The notes: generated by a model from the letters alone, not told the origin. Shown: positions 23,236 through 32,174, counted from the stretch's first letter. The stretch is 39,615 bases of DNA from Bryobacterales bacterium (GCA_016789755.1 JAEUQG010000138.1:1-39615); one strand, 5' to 3'. Numbers and translations: made by a program.

Positions 23236-24165
23236 ATGCGCAAAGCAGTACTGGCGGGGCTCGCCTGGGCCGGCCTCGCTACCGTAGCGTTCGGCCAGCA
23301 GACGAAACCAGCTACCCCCTCCGCCCTCGACAAGGCCTCGCTCGAAGCCTATTTACGCCATCAATTCCTGATTCCCGCCACAGTGCAATTCTCCGTCGAA
23401 GAGGCGAAACCGTCGGAAATCCCCGGCATGATGCTGATGGGCGTGAACCTCAGCGACGGCGGGCAGATGAAGCAGCGGGTGGAGTTTTACGTCAGCAAAG
23501 ACGGGCGGAAAATGATTCAGGGCAAGGTGTTCGATATCGCCGAAAGCCCTTTCGCCTCCGATCTGAAGCTGCTTGGCGGAGGCGGCCACCCGTCGCTCGG
23601 CCCCGCCAACGCAGCCGTCGACCTGGAGATTTTCAGCGATTTTCAATGCCAGTATTGCCGCGAGGCGGCCAAAACCATCCGCGCCAATGTCGAAAAGGAG
23701 TATGCGGACAAAGTGCGCATTGTCTTCCGCGATTTTCCTCTCGAACAGATTCACCCTTGGGCCAAGCCCGCGGCCATCGCCGGCCGTTGCGTGAACAAGC
23801 TCGATGCCGCCATGTTCTGGCAGTATCACGACTGGGTCTTTGAGCAGCAGGCCAACCTGAGCGTGGAAAATCTGAAGCAAAAGACGCTGGAATTTCTCAA
23901 TGGGAAAGTGGACACGCTGCAGTTGACGCAATGCATCGACGCCAAGGCCACGGCGAAGGAAGTGGAGCAAAGCATGGCCACGGCGCGCGAGTTGCAGGTG
24001 GCATCGACGCCCACGCTGTTCGTCAACGGGCGGCGCGTGGTCGGCAACGCCTCCTGGCCCGACCTGAAGCGCGTCGTCGATTACGAAATCGGTTACGCCG
24101 CCAAACACGGCAAGCCCGGCGAGCCGTGCTGCGAAGTGAAACTGCCCATCCCTGGAGCAAAGTAG
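23236..24165 (+). CDS. Exported DsbA-like thioredoxin-fold protein
   Basis: A 309-residue periplasmic protein with a signal peptide (about 1-20, MRKAVLAGLAWAGLATVAFG). An N-terminal extension (about 30-115) precedes a DsbA/thioredoxin_4-type domain. The redox motif is C138-Q-Y-C141 in FSDFQCQYCREA, and the cis-proline region is VASTPTLFVNGRRVVG. Cys residues near the C-terminus (GEPCCEVKL) are unusual and could give a second redox or metal site. The protein probably oxidises or isomerises disulphides of exported proteins. The next gene, an M28 peptidase, starts directly at its stop codon, so the two are coupled. A TACAAT box at 23221-23226, 10 bases before the ATG, hints at a very short leader. 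The start at 23236 is chosen over a longer reading in the ThuA gene. Confidence 0.88.
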   Translation: MRKAVLAGLAWAGLATVAFGQQTKPATPSALDKASLEAYLRHQFLIPATVQFSVEEAKPSEIPGMMLMGVNLSDGGQMKQRVEFYVSKDGRKMIQGKVFDIAESPFASDLKLLGGGGHPSLGPANAAVDLEIFSDFQCQYCREAAKTIRANVEKEYADKVRIVFRDFPLEQIHPWAKPAAIAGRCVNKLDAAMFWQYHDWVFEQQANLSVENLKQKTLEFLNGKVDTLQLTQCIDAKATAKEVEQSMATARELQVASTPTLFVNGRRVVGNASWPDLKRVVDYEIGYAAKHGKPGEPCCEVKLPIPGAK

Positions 24166-25968
24166 ATGAAGATAGCGTTTTGGACGGTAGCCGCCCTCGG
24201 CGTCTCCCTGTACGCGGGGAGCCGCGCCGGAGTGCAGGATCTCGAATCCGACAACTACCTCAAGCATGTGAAGTTTCTCGCATCGGAGAAGCTGAAAGGG
24301 CGTGGCACCGGCGCCGACGGCCTGGAAAAGGCCGCCGACTACATCGGCAAGCAGTTTCGCAGCTTCGGATTGAAACCGCTCAATGGCGGCTTTTTCCAGG
24401 AGTTCCAAGTCACCGTGCGCGCCGAACTGGGCCGGCGTAACAAGCTGGAGGTTTCCCAATCCGGCCTCAAGCTGAAAGAAGACTACATCCCGCTCAGCTT
24501 CTCGGCCACGGCGAAGAACTCCTGCCAGGTGGTCTTCGCGGGCTACGGCATCAGCGCCAAGGAACTGAACTACGACGACTACGCGGGCCTGGAGGTAAAG
24601 GATAAATGCGTCCTGGTGCTGCGCGGCGAACCGCAGGAATACGAAGAGAAGAGCGTCTTCGCGGGCAAAGCCTACACCGAGCATGCGCAGTTGCCCAGCA
24701 AGGCCTTCCAGGCTCGCAATCGCGGCGCGCGCGCGATCATCCTTGTCAATAACATGGCCAACCGTTCGGGCGAGACCGACAAGCTCGAAACTTTCGGCCA
24801 GACGAGCGGTCCGGCCAACTCCGGCATCGCCTATCTTCATCTCAAGCATGAGGTGGCCGATCGCTGGATGAAGCAGGCGGGCAAGGATCTGGCGGCTATG
24901 GTGAAGGAGATCGATCACGATCTTAAGCCGCGTTCGTTCGCCTTTGCCGATACGCTGAAGCTGGAATTTGAGACCGAGATTCTCCAGGTGCAGAAGAAGG
25001 TGCGCAACGTGGCCGGGTACTTGCCCGGGGAGACCGACGAGTACGTCATCATCGGAGCGCATTACGACCATTTGGGCCTGGGCGAACAGAACTCGCTGGC
25101 CCCTGCCTTGATCGGCAAACCGCATTACGGCGCCGACGACAATGCTTCCGGCACGGCGGGATTGCTCGAACTGGCCCGCTACTTCGCCTCGCGGCCGAAG
25201 ATGAAACGCGGCGTGCTGTTTCTCGCCTTCGCCGGGGAGGAACTTGGGCTGCTTGGGTCCAGCTATTACGTGAACCAGCCCATCACGCCGCTCAAGAAAG
25301 CCGTGGCCATGATCAACATGGATATGATCGGCCGGGTGCAGAACGGCAAAGTGTATGTCGGCGGCACGGGAACAGGCTCAACGCTGAAGGGACTGGTGGA
25401 GGAAGCGGCCAAAGGTGTCGAGATCGCTACCGACATTTCCGAAAAGAGCGGCTACGGATCGAGCGACCATGTTTCCTTCACCACCAAGGAAGTGCCCGTG
25501 CTCTTTTTCTTCAGCGGATTGCACGCCGACTACCACAAGCCGAGCGACACCTGGGAGAAGATCGATTCCCCGTCGGCAGTGAAGGTGCTGCGCATTGTCG
25601 CCGGAGTGACCGACCGGCTGGCCGCGGCGGGCGAACGCCCCCTGTTCGCCAAGGTGGAACCGCCGAAGATGCCGGCGGGCGGCTCATCGAGCGGCGGCGG
25701 CTACGGACCCTACTTCGGCAGCATCCCCGATTTCGCCGAAGTCCCCAACGGTGTGCGCTTTTCCGACGTTCGCGCCGGTTCCCCGGCGGCCAAGGCCGGC
25801 CTCAAGGGCGGCGATATCCTGGTGGAATTCGACGGCAAAGCGATTCAGAATCTGTATGATTACACCTACGCGCTGCGGGCCAAGAAGCCGGGCGATGTGG
25901 TAAAGGTGAAGGTACTGCGAGGCGGCGCCACGGTCGAGGCGGATGTCGCGCTGGAGGCACGGAGGTAA
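24166..25968 (+). CDS. Secreted M28 metallopeptidase with PA-type insert and C-terminal PDZ domain
   Basis: A 600-residue exported aminopeptidase-like enzyme, starting directly after the DsbA-like stop codon. After a signal peptide (about 1-21) comes an N-terminal peptidase part, then a PA-like protease-associated domain (about 110-260), and the catalytic M28 core. Its zinc ligands are H299 (IIGAHYDH), D324 in GADDNASG, E358-E359 (AFAGEELGLLGS), D386 (INMDMIG) and the histidine in HADYHKPSDTW. A PDZ domain closes the protein (about 515-597: VRFSDVRAGSPAAKAGLKGG). Family members remove N-terminal residues from peptides; in acidobacteria they are probably nutritional. The disulphide enzyme upstream may help fold it. 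A polyglycine linker (GGSSSGGGYG) joins peptidase and PDZ parts. Confidence 0.92.
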   Translation: MKIAFWTVAALGVSLYAGSRAGVQDLESDNYLKHVKFLASEKLKGRGTGADGLEKAADYIGKQFRSFGLKPLNGGFFQEFQVTVRAELGRRNKLEVSQSGLKLKEDYIPLSFSATAKNSCQVVFAGYGISAKELNYDDYAGLEVKDKCVLVLRGEPQEYEEKSVFAGKAYTEHAQLPSKAFQARNRGARAIILVNNMANRSGETDKLETFGQTSGPANSGIAYLHLKHEVADRWMKQAGKDLAAMVKEIDHDLKPRSFAFADTLKLEFETEILQVQKKVRNVAGYLPGETDEYVIIGAHYDHLGLGEQNSLAPALIGKPHYGADDNASGTAGLLELARYFASRPKMKRGVLFLAFAGEELGLLGSSYYVNQPITPLKKAVAMINMDMIGRVQNGKVYVGGTGTGSTLKGLVEEAAKGVEIATDISEKSGYGSSDHVSFTTKEVPVLFFFSGLHADYHKPSDTWEKIDSPSAVKVLRIVAGVTDRLAAAGERPLFAKVEPPKMPAGGSSSGGGYGPYFGSIPDFAEVPNGVRFSDVRAGSPAAKAGLKGGDILVEFDGKAIQNLYDYTYALRAKKPGDVVKVKVLRGGATVEADVALEARR

Positions 25969-26032
25969 GGGTACTCCCCCCATTTCGTGCTAAACGTTTC
26001 GGCTGATTATGTCGATGAAGGGAAGTGGGACC

Positions 26033-26650
26033 ATGGAAACAGTAATCAGTCCGCATCAGGTGTGGAAGCTGCCGCCGCTGATCTTGCATCCGTTTTCGGA
26101 TTCCAGCGGTCCGAACAAGCTGCTCGAAAGCTCGCGGGCCAGTCTGATGTTGCAGGGGCTGCTGCCGAGCGGCGACTTCACTGCCTGGGAATTGGAGCAG
26201 AAGCTGCTTGATGGGCGCTTCTGCGAACTGCGCATGCTCTTCTATCTGGGCCGCGATCTGGGCCGCTGGATGGAACAGTGCTTAGAACTGGTGGAACGCG
26301 ACGAATCGCTCAAAACAATGGGGATTCGCACGCAAAGCTTCGCCGCGATGCTGGTCGAAGATCCGCCGGACAACGTACGGGAGAAATTGAAGGTGTGGGG
26401 CGTCGCCGATTACAAAGCGATTTTTTCCCGCGCCTTGGGCCTCAACTCCATCTTCGCCGAGGTGCCCGACCGCACCATCCTCAATGCCGAGTTCATCCGT
26501 AACTACTACCGTTACGCCGATCACATGTTTGCCTGCGCGCAGCAGATGAACCCTTTCACGGAAGTACGGTCGAGGAATTTCCAGTTCGATCTTTTCGCGT
26601 CCGGGGAATACACGCGGATGCTAGAGAAGGAATGGAAAATGACCGACTGA
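26033..26650 (+). CDS. Conserved-looking cytoplasmic protein of unknown function, about 205 residues
   Basis: No signal peptide or membrane segment. The translation from METVISPHQV is rich in Phe, Arg and Glu and mostly helical: SRASLMLQGLLPSGDFTAWE, LDGRFCELRMLFYLGRDLGR, FSRALGLNSIFAEVPDRTIL, YYRYADHMFACAQQMNPF. I do not recognise the family. An in-frame ATG at 26009 also exists; I prefer 26033 because GGGA-type sequence precedes it and the extra eight residues look non-native. It lies between the M28 peptidase and cdaA, 64 bases before the latter on the same strand, but a palindrome separates them, so it may end a separate unit. Confidence 0.6.
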   Translation: METVISPHQVWKLPPLILHPFSDSSGPNKLLESSRASLMLQGLLPSGDFTAWELEQKLLDGRFCELRMLFYLGRDLGRWMEQCLELVERDESLKTMGIRTQSFAAMLVEDPPDNVREKLKVWGVADYKAIFSRALGLNSIFAEVPDRTILNAEFIRNYYRYADHMFACAQQMNPFTEVRSRNFQFDLFASGEYTRMLEKEWKMTD

Positions 26651-26653
26651 GAT

Positions 26654-26667
26654 CGCCCGCGCGGGCG
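26654..26667. terminator. GC-rich palindrome between the hypothetical gene and cdaA, possible terminator
   Basis: CGCCCGCGCGGGCG is a perfect 14-base palindrome three bases after a stop codon. RNA from it could form a 5-bp stem with a four-base loop. No T-run follows, so an intrinsic terminator is only suggested. Confidence 0.35.
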
Positions 26668-26714
26668 CGTAATATCGTGATTTCCTTGTCCCTTAAAGGG
26701 GTACACTGGATATA

Positions 26715-27521
26715 GTGCCCGCTATCCCGCACCTGACATTGACGGCCATCCTCGACATATTCCTTGTCGCGGTACTGGTCTATCAGGCGATTCTCATGGT
26801 CCGCGGCCGCCGCGCCGCCAGCATCCTCGCCGGCGTCGGCATCCTGGTAATGGTGTATCTGGTCGCCGTCTGGATGCGCCTGGAGCTCTTGCGCACCCTG
26901 CTGGCGACTCTCGCCCCATATACCGCCTTCGCCCTCATCGTCATGTTTCAGAGCGACATCCGGCGCGTACTGGCACGCATCGGGCAGCGCGGCTGGTTCA
27001 GCTTCGGCTCGCAGTTGCAGCGCCGCGAATCGCTCGAAGAACTGGAACTGGCGATCGCCCAATTGGCGGAGGACAAAACCGGCGCCCTGATTGTGGTGGA
27101 GCGCGAAATCGGACTGCGCACCTTCGTCGAAAGCGGCGTCCTGCTCGACGGCCAGATCTCCCGGGACATCCTGCTGGCGATTTTCCAGAAGAACGCGGCA
27201 CTGCATGACGGCGCCGTCATTATCCAGAACGACCGCATCGCCGCCGCGGCCTGCTTCCTTCCCCTTACCATGAATCCGGTATCTCGCACGCTCGGAACGC
27301 GCCATCGCGCCGGCATCGGCGTCACGGAGGAATCCGATTGTCTCTCGGTCATCGTGTCCGAGGAGCGGGGCACGGTTTCGCTCGCCTACTCCGGCGAGAT
27401 CGAGCATGACGTCACCGAAGAACGGCTACAAGAGGCGTTGGCTGATGCCTTAGGCTACGGTATCCAGAAGAAACTCCCGCGGAAGACGAGGCACGTCCGC
27501 CAGCCGCAGGAATCGCGATGA
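26715..27521 (+). CDS. cdaA: Diadenylate cyclase CdaA
   Basis: A 268-residue membrane-anchored enzyme making the second messenger c-di-AMP from two ATP. Three hydrophobic helices (about 10-28, 34-54 and 60-79) precede the DAC domain (about 105-250). The two signature motifs are D165-G-A in AALHDGAVII and R196-H-R198 in GTRHRAG. The GTG start at 26715 is the best of the available codons, giving a normal CdaA N-terminus. Its stop overlaps the YbbR-domain gene by four bases (ATGA), and glmM follows, which is the conserved c-di-AMP/cell-wall arrangement. c-di-AMP controls potassium and osmotic balance. The AAAGGGG just upstream is 13 bases from the GTG, an unusually long spacing. Confidence 0.95.
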   Translation: MPAIPHLTLTAILDIFLVAVLVYQAILMVRGRRAASILAGVGILVMVYLVAVWMRLELLRTLLATLAPYTAFALIVMFQSDIRRVLARIGQRGWFSFGSQLQRRESLEELELAIAQLAEDKTGALIVVEREIGLRTFVESGVLLDGQISRDILLAIFQKNAALHDGAVIIQNDRIAAAACFLPLTMNPVSRTLGTRHRAGIGVTEESDCLSVIVSEERGTVSLAYSGEIEHDVTEERLQEALADALGYGIQKKLPRKTRHVRQPQESR

Positions 27522-28186
27522 GCTGGATCAAGGACAACTGGGGTCTGAAGCTGCTCTCCCTGATGGTCGCCGTATTGCTGTGGCTGGCCACGGTGGGCGA
27601 ACCGGAATCGGCTACGGTCATCGCCGTACCCGTGCAGTACCGCAATATCCCCGCCAATCTCGAGGTGAGTTCGGAAATGCGCGAATCGGCCTATGTCGAG
27701 GTTCGCGGGCCCAGCGGCCGCTTGAGCGGCGCCAACCTGGCTAATACGGTGGTGCTGGTGGATTTGGCCGGCCAACAGCGCCCCGGAGAGCGGACCTATT
27801 CCATTCAGGAAGACAACGTGCGGCTCCCACCGGGAGTGCAGTTTCTCAGGGCGGTGCCGGCCCAGATCCGGATCCGGCTGGAATACCAGGTCTCGCGCGA
27901 GGTGCCTGTCGTCGTGCGCTATTCCGGACCCGCCCCGGACGGGCTGAGGATCGCCCGCCAGGAGGTGGCGCCGCAACTGGTGCGGATTCTCGGGCCGGAA
28001 AGCCGTGTCAGCGCTATCGACCGCGTGCAAACCGACCCCATCGAACTGGCGGCGGTGGAAGGCGTGCAGACGTTCCAGGCTCATCCCTATTCCGGCGACC
28101 CGCAGGTGCGGCTCGTAAAAAGCGATCTGATGGTCACCATCAAGGTCGGGCTGGAGAAAGCCGATAGAAAGACTGACCGCGAATAG
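27518..28186 (+). CDS. cdaR: YbbR-domain regulator CdaR
   Basis: A 222-residue protein with one N-terminal membrane anchor (about 8-28: WGLKLLSLMVAVLLWLATVG) and a periplasmic part made of YbbR repeats (patterns such as IAVPVQYRNIPANLEVSS, AYVEVRGPSGRLSG, VPVVVRYSGPAPDGL). In firmicutes CdaR binds CdaA and tunes c-di-AMP synthesis. The ATG overlaps the cdaA stop by four bases, so the proteins are made together. The protein is shorter than the four-repeat Bacillus CdaR, with about two repeats. Confidence 0.88.
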   Translation: MSWIKDNWGLKLLSLMVAVLLWLATVGEPESATVIAVPVQYRNIPANLEVSSEMRESAYVEVRGPSGRLSGANLANTVVLVDLAGQQRPGERTYSIQEDNVRLPPGVQFLRAVPAQIRIRLEYQVSREVPVVVRYSGPAPDGLRIARQEVAPQLVRILGPESRVSAIDRVQTDPIELAAVEGVQTFQAHPYSGDPQVRLVKSDLMVTIKVGLEKADRKTDRE

Positions 28187-28225
28187 CGGGCCGGCGGTCG
28201 ATCCGCCGCAAACGAAGGGGGCGAT

Positions 28226-29584
28226 TTGGGCAGGCAGCTTTTCGGTACGGACGGCATACGAGGTGTAGCGGGCGATTATCCGCTCGACCGGCGCACGGTC
28301 TATGCCGTGGGTGTGGCTTTGGGGCATTGGGCAGTGGGCATTCACGGCGCCGATTCCACCATCCTCATCGGAATGGACACGCGCGAGTCCGGACCATGGA
28401 TCGCCGCCACAGTGGCGGCAGGCATTGAGCAGGCAGGGGCCAAGGTACGTTTCGCCGGGCTCATCAGCACGCCTGGTGTCGCCTACCTCACCCGCACTCG
28501 CGATTTCGTCGCCGGTGTCATGATCTCCGCCTCGCACAATCCCTACCGCGATAACGGCATCAAGGTTTTCGACCACTCCGGCTACAAGTTACCCGACACG
28601 GTCGAACACGCCCTCGAACAGGAGATCTTCGCCATCCTGGCCGGCGCCGTCGAGGTGCGTCAGGCAACCCTCACCGTCGACCGCGGCCTCGACCTCGAAT
28701 ACATCGATTTCCTCGTCTCCAGCTTCCCGCACCGTCTGGACGGGTTTCGCCTGGTGCTCGATTGCGCCAATGGCGCGGCTTGCGAGCTGGCGCCGGAGTT
28801 GTTTCGCCGCCTGGGCGCGGAAGTGATCGCAACCGGCTGCTCGCCAGACGGAAGAAACATCAACCTCCACTGCGGCGCACTGCACGTCGAAGCGCTGCAA
28901 CAGAAAGTGGTGGAGCTCGGCGCGCATGCCGGTGTGGCGTTCGATGGCGATGCCGACCGGGCGATGTGCGTGGCGCCATCGGGCCGTCTGGTGGATGGCG
29001 ACGGCATGCTGCTGGTGGTGGCCGACTCGCTGCTGCGCAGCGGTACGCTTGCCGCGCCTTCCGCAGAACCTGTCGTAGTGGCCACGGCGATGTCGAATCT
29101 GGGGCTCGAATTGGCGCTCAAGGATCGCGGCGTGCGGCTGGTGCGGGCGGCGGTCGGCGACAAGTATGTCCTGGAAGAGATGATCCGGCTCGGCGCGCCC
29201 ATCGGCGGAGAACAGTCCGGACATGTCATTTTCCATCGCTACGCCACAACGGGTGATGGAATGCTCACCGCCTTGCGTGTGCTCGCGGTCGTGCGCGAAA
29301 CCGGCGCCACGCTCGATGAACTCGTCAGCGGCCTGAAGATCTACCCCCAGACGCTTGTCAATGTGCGCGTCAGCCAGAAGCGCCCCATCGAGGAAATGGC
29401 CACGGTGCAGGCCGAAATCGAGGCCGCCATGCGGGAGTTCAACGGCGCCGGCCGCGTGCTGGTGCGTTTTTCCGGCACCGAGCCTCTGGCGCGCGTGATG
29501 GTGGAAGGGCCTGACATTGCCAGCGTCCAGCAGCGCGCCCAAAAAATCGCCCGAGCGGTGGAAACCGAACTCGGTGCGGCGTAG
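28226..29584 (+). CDS. glmM: Phosphoglucosamine mutase GlmM
   Basis: A 452-residue enzyme converting glucosamine-6-phosphate to glucosamine-1-phosphate for peptidoglycan and lipopolysaccharide. The N-terminus MGRQLFGTDGIRGVAGDYPL is typical. The phosphorylated serine is S103 in MISASHNPYRDNGIK, the metal-binding loop is D240-G-D242-A-D244, and the sugar-binding loop is GGEQSGHVIF. The C-terminal phosphate-binding RFSGTEPLARVM is present. The start is a TTG supported by an AAGGGGG ribosome binding site 5 bases before it. It follows cdaR by 39 bases, completing the cdaA-cdaR-glmM set, in which GlmM binds CdaA in other bacteria. All key residues are present. Confidence 0.96.
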   Translation: MGRQLFGTDGIRGVAGDYPLDRRTVYAVGVALGHWAVGIHGADSTILIGMDTRESGPWIAATVAAGIEQAGAKVRFAGLISTPGVAYLTRTRDFVAGVMISASHNPYRDNGIKVFDHSGYKLPDTVEHALEQEIFAILAGAVEVRQATLTVDRGLDLEYIDFLVSSFPHRLDGFRLVLDCANGAACELAPELFRRLGAEVIATGCSPDGRNINLHCGALHVEALQQKVVELGAHAGVAFDGDADRAMCVAPSGRLVDGDGMLLVVADSLLRSGTLAAPSAEPVVVATAMSNLGLELALKDRGVRLVRAAVGDKYVLEEMIRLGAPIGGEQSGHVIFHRYATTGDGMLTALRVLAVVRETGATLDELVSGLKIYPQTLVNVRVSQKRPIEEMATVQAEIEAAMREFNGAGRVLVRFSGTEPLARVMVEGPDIASVQQRAQKIARAVETELGAA

Positions 29585-29685
29585 TTCCCCGCCGTCCGTC
29601 TAAGCCCGCAGGGTGCTGTGTTATCTTCGTTAGTGACCACCAAATCGAACGGGGGGGACGTGTCTCCCCGGCGAGGATCCTGCGA

Positions 29686-30558
29686 ATGAAAAGACGGCAA
29701 TTCCTGCACAGTTCCGCACCGGCCCTGGGCTTGGCCGCATTCCACAACTTCCCTCATGCGCTTTACGCTAACGGCGTGAAGAAGCAGGCCTCCGACCGCG
29801 TCAAGCTTGGCCCGATGGGAGTGGAAGTGAGCCGCCTCGCCATGGGCACGGGCACTAACGGCTCCGGCGGCAGCAGCAATCAAACGAAGAAACTCGGCCT
29901 GCACGGTTTGGCCGATCTGTTCCGCGCCGGCTACGACAACGGCGTCACCTTCTTCGATTCCGCCGACCAATACGGCACCCACCCGCACGTCAAACAGGCT
30001 CTCAAGGCTGTCCCCCGTGAGAAGGTCTCCGTCTTATCGAAGACGCACGCCTCGACAGCCGATGAGATGAAGGCCGATCTCGACCGTTTCCGCCGCGAGT
30101 TGGGTACCGACTACCTGGACATCGTGCTGCTGCACTGCATGATCGACGGCAACTGGCCGGAGCGCAAGAAGGGCGCAATGGAAGTTCTGGCCGAAGCGCG
30201 TGAGAAAGGCATCGTACGCACGCACGGCGTCAGTTGCCACACGCTCGAAGCCCTAAAAACCGCCGCCAAGACCGATTGGGTGCAGGTGGATCTGGCGCGC
30301 ATCAACCCCGCTGGCGTAGCCATGGATCACAAGGATCCGGCGGTGGTGCTCGAAGTGCTGCGGCAGATGAAGGCCGCCGGCAAAGGTATTATCGGCATGA
30401 AGATTCTGGGAGCGGGAAAGCTGCGGCACAAGCCCGATGAGTGTCTGCAGTATGTCCTGGCGCAAAATGTAGTGGATTGTTTCACCATCGGCTCGGAAAG
30501 CCGCGAGGAATTGCTCGACCTGACCAGGAAAATTCCCGCGGCCAGCGTCCGCGGCTGA
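29686..30558 (+). CDS. Exported aldo/keto reductase with twin-arginine signal
   Basis: A 290-residue protein of the aldo/keto reductase superfamily, which reduces carbonyls or oxidises alcohols with NADPH. The catalytic tetrad is complete: D91 and Y96 in FFDSADQYGTHP, K119 in VSVLSKTH and H150 in DIVLLHCMID. The N-terminus MKRRQFLHSSAPALGLAAF is a twin-arginine-type signal, so it appears to be exported already folded, with its cofactor. It is the first gene of a four-gene unit with spacings of 25, 22 and -4 bases, so it is probably expressed with the Cys/His-rich protein, the peroxidase and the sugar-binding protein. The substrate is unknown. Confidence 0.88.
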   Translation: MKRRQFLHSSAPALGLAAFHNFPHALYANGVKKQASDRVKLGPMGVEVSRLAMGTGTNGSGGSSNQTKKLGLHGLADLFRAGYDNGVTFFDSADQYGTHPHVKQALKAVPREKVSVLSKTHASTADEMKADLDRFRRELGTDYLDIVLLHCMIDGNWPERKKGAMEVLAEAREKGIVRTHGVSCHTLEALKTAAKTDWVQVDLARINPAGVAMDHKDPAVVLEVLRQMKAAGKGIIGMKILGAGKLRHKPDECLQYVLAQNVVDCFTIGSESREELLDLTRKIPAASVRG

Positions 30559-30583
30559 TGTCTAAGAGGAGGCTCGACTGAAC

Positions 30584-31126
30584 ATGAAGAATTGGATGCG
30601 ATTGGGATTGCTGGTGGGCGGTTGCGCGCTGGCAGGGTTCGTTTTTAGCGGCGCCGCACAAACCAAGGGCGGCAAGAAAGGCCCTGGCATTCTGCAGCAG
30701 GAATGGGGCAAGGTGGAAGGCGGCAGCTACAGCGCTCCGATGGGCAAGTTGGGCGCCAAGGGCGATGCCTGGACGGCCACCACCATGGGCGCCGCAGTCA
30801 ACGGCCAGGCCAATGCCGGCAAGCCCGGAACCGTGGTGGGCGAAATCCTCGATTTCTCCTGCTACCTGCAAATCGGCAAGCATGGCGAAAAGCATCGCTC
30901 GTGCGCCCAGAAGTGCTTCACCGCCGGCCAGCCGATCGGCCTGCTGGCGCAGGACGGGACCATGTACATGCTGATGGAAGAAGAGCACGATCCGCGCCGC
31001 GACGGCCTGACGGATTTCCGCAAGACCGCCATCGAACACGCCGCGCACATCATGGAAGTGTCGGGCACCGTTTTCGAGCACGGCGGCTACAAAGCGCTGT
31101 ACGTGCAGGGTTATCTGAAGAAGTAG
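30584..31126 (+). CDS. Secreted Cys/His-rich protein of unknown function, 180 residues
   Basis: A signal peptide (about 1-24: MKNWMRLGLLVGGCALAGFV) leads to a basic linker and a roughly 110-residue domain. Its centre holds C93-x6-H100-x3-H104-x2-C107-x3-C111 in FSCYLQIGKHGEKHRSCAQKC (split here only for description), followed by AGQPIGLLAQDGTMYMLMEE and a second strand-rich half. No CxxCH heme motif is present. The Cys/His cluster suggests a bound metal. I recall similar domains in other acidobacteria but do not know a function. An AGAGGAGG ribosome binding site precedes the ATG by 11 bases. Co-transcription with a di-heme peroxidase supports a redox or metal-handling role, by inference. Confidence 0.75.
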   Translation: MKNWMRLGLLVGGCALAGFVFSGAAQTKGGKKGPGILQQEWGKVEGGSYSAPMGKLGAKGDAWTATTMGAAVNGQANAGKPGTVVGEILDFSCYLQIGKHGEKHRSCAQKCFTAGQPIGLLAQDGTMYMLMEEEHDPRRDGLTDFRKTAIEHAAHIMEVSGTVFEHGGYKALYVQGYLKK

Positions 31127-31148
31127 CCGGTATTAGGGAGAAGATCGC

Positions 31149-32174
31149 ATGAATGGGATTGTCCTTCGTTACGGGATGGCCGCCGCGGCCCTGGTTGTCA
31201 GCTTTTCCGGGGCGCTCGCCCAGCAGAGCAAGAGTCCGATTCCGATTCCGCTCGGGCTGCTGCCCATACAGTTCCCGAAGGACAATCCCTATTCGGCGGC
31301 CAAAGCCGAACTGGGCAAGCTGCTGTATTTCGACCCGCGGCTGAGCGGCGACAATACGGTTTCCTGCGCCACTTGCCATGCGCCGCAGTTCGCCTACACC
31401 GACGGCAAGCCGGTTTCCACCGGCATCCGCGGGCAGAAGGGCGGCCGCAGCGCGCCCACTGTGATCAATCGCGCCTACAGCCTGGCGCAATTCTGGGATG
31501 GACGCGCCGCCACGCTTGAAGCGCAAGCCGTCGGACCCATCGCCAATCCCATCGAAATGGATCAGACCCACGACGCCTGCGTCGCCAAACTGCGCGGGAT
31601 CGCCGGATACCGGCAACTGTTCGCCAAGGCATTCGGCACCGAAGAGTTCACCATCGACCATGTGGGCAAAGCCATTGCCACCTTCGAGCGCACCGTGCTG
31701 AGCGGCAATTCGCCCTACGACCGCTACAAGGCCGGGAACAAGGCCGCCATGACCGCTTCCCAGATCCGCGGCATGGACGTGTACTTCAACAAAGCCAAGT
31801 GCGACCAGTGCCACGAAGGGGTCAATTTCACCTCAAACGCGTACCACAACCTCGGTGTGGGGATGAACAAGCCCAATCCCGACGAGGGGCGCTTCGTGGT
31901 GACCAAGAATCCCGCCGATTGGGGCGCCTTCAAGACGCCGACGCTGCGCGACATCGCCCGCAGCGCGCCCTACATGCACGATGGCTCCGTCGCTACGCTG
32001 GAAGAAGTGGTGGAGTTTTACGACAAAGGGGGCGAGCCCAACAAGAACCTCGACAAGACCATGAAGCCGCTCAAATTGAGCGCCCAGGAGAAAGCCGACC
32101 TGGTCGACTTCATGCGCGCCTTGAACGGCGAAGGGTGGCAATCGATCAAGGCTCCGGCAAGATTTCCGCAATGA
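31149..32174 (+). CDS. Di-heme cytochrome c peroxidase (MauG/CCP family)
   Basis: A 341-residue periplasmic enzyme with a signal peptide (about 1-24). Two c-type heme sites are visible: C73-A-T-C76-H77 and C218-D-Q-C221-H222. The C-terminal axial ligand is M276 in APYMHDGSVATLEEVVEFY. The linking FWDGRAATLEAQAVGPI and FERTVLSG segments are family hallmarks. These enzymes reduce hydrogen peroxide with electrons from a small cytochrome, or act on protein residues (MauG). It follows an AGGGAG ribosome binding site. Its stop overlaps the start of the sugar-binding lipoprotein by four bases, a rare partnership. Confidence 0.93.
   Translation: MNGIVLRYGMAAAALVVSFSGALAQQSKSPIPIPLGLLPIQFPKDNPYSAAKAELGKLLYFDPRLSGDNTVSCATCHAPQFAYTDGKPVSTGIRGQKGGRSAPTVINRAYSLAQFWDGRAATLEAQAVGPIANPIEMDQTHDACVAKLRGIAGYRQLFAKAFGTEEFTIDHVGKAIATFERTVLSGNSPYDRYKAGNKAAMTASQIRGMDVYFNKAKCDQCHEGVNFTSNAYHNLGVGMNKPNPDEGRFVVTKNPADWGAFKTPTLRDIARSAPYMHDGSVATLEEVVEFYDKGGEPNKNLDKTMKPLKLSAQEKADLVDFMRALNGEGWQSIKAPARFPQ

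Noticed and set aside
25988..26001. Second BlaI-type site TGCTAAACGTTTCG before the hypothetical gene
   Set aside because: Only the first 7-base arm matches; the second arm is poorly conserved. A chance resemblance is more likely.
27482..27495. 14-base word GAAGACGAGGCACG, also at 35882-35895
   Set aside because: Inside the cdaA coding sequence and in an unrelated place; the flanks do not match, so chance in a GC-rich genome is adequate.
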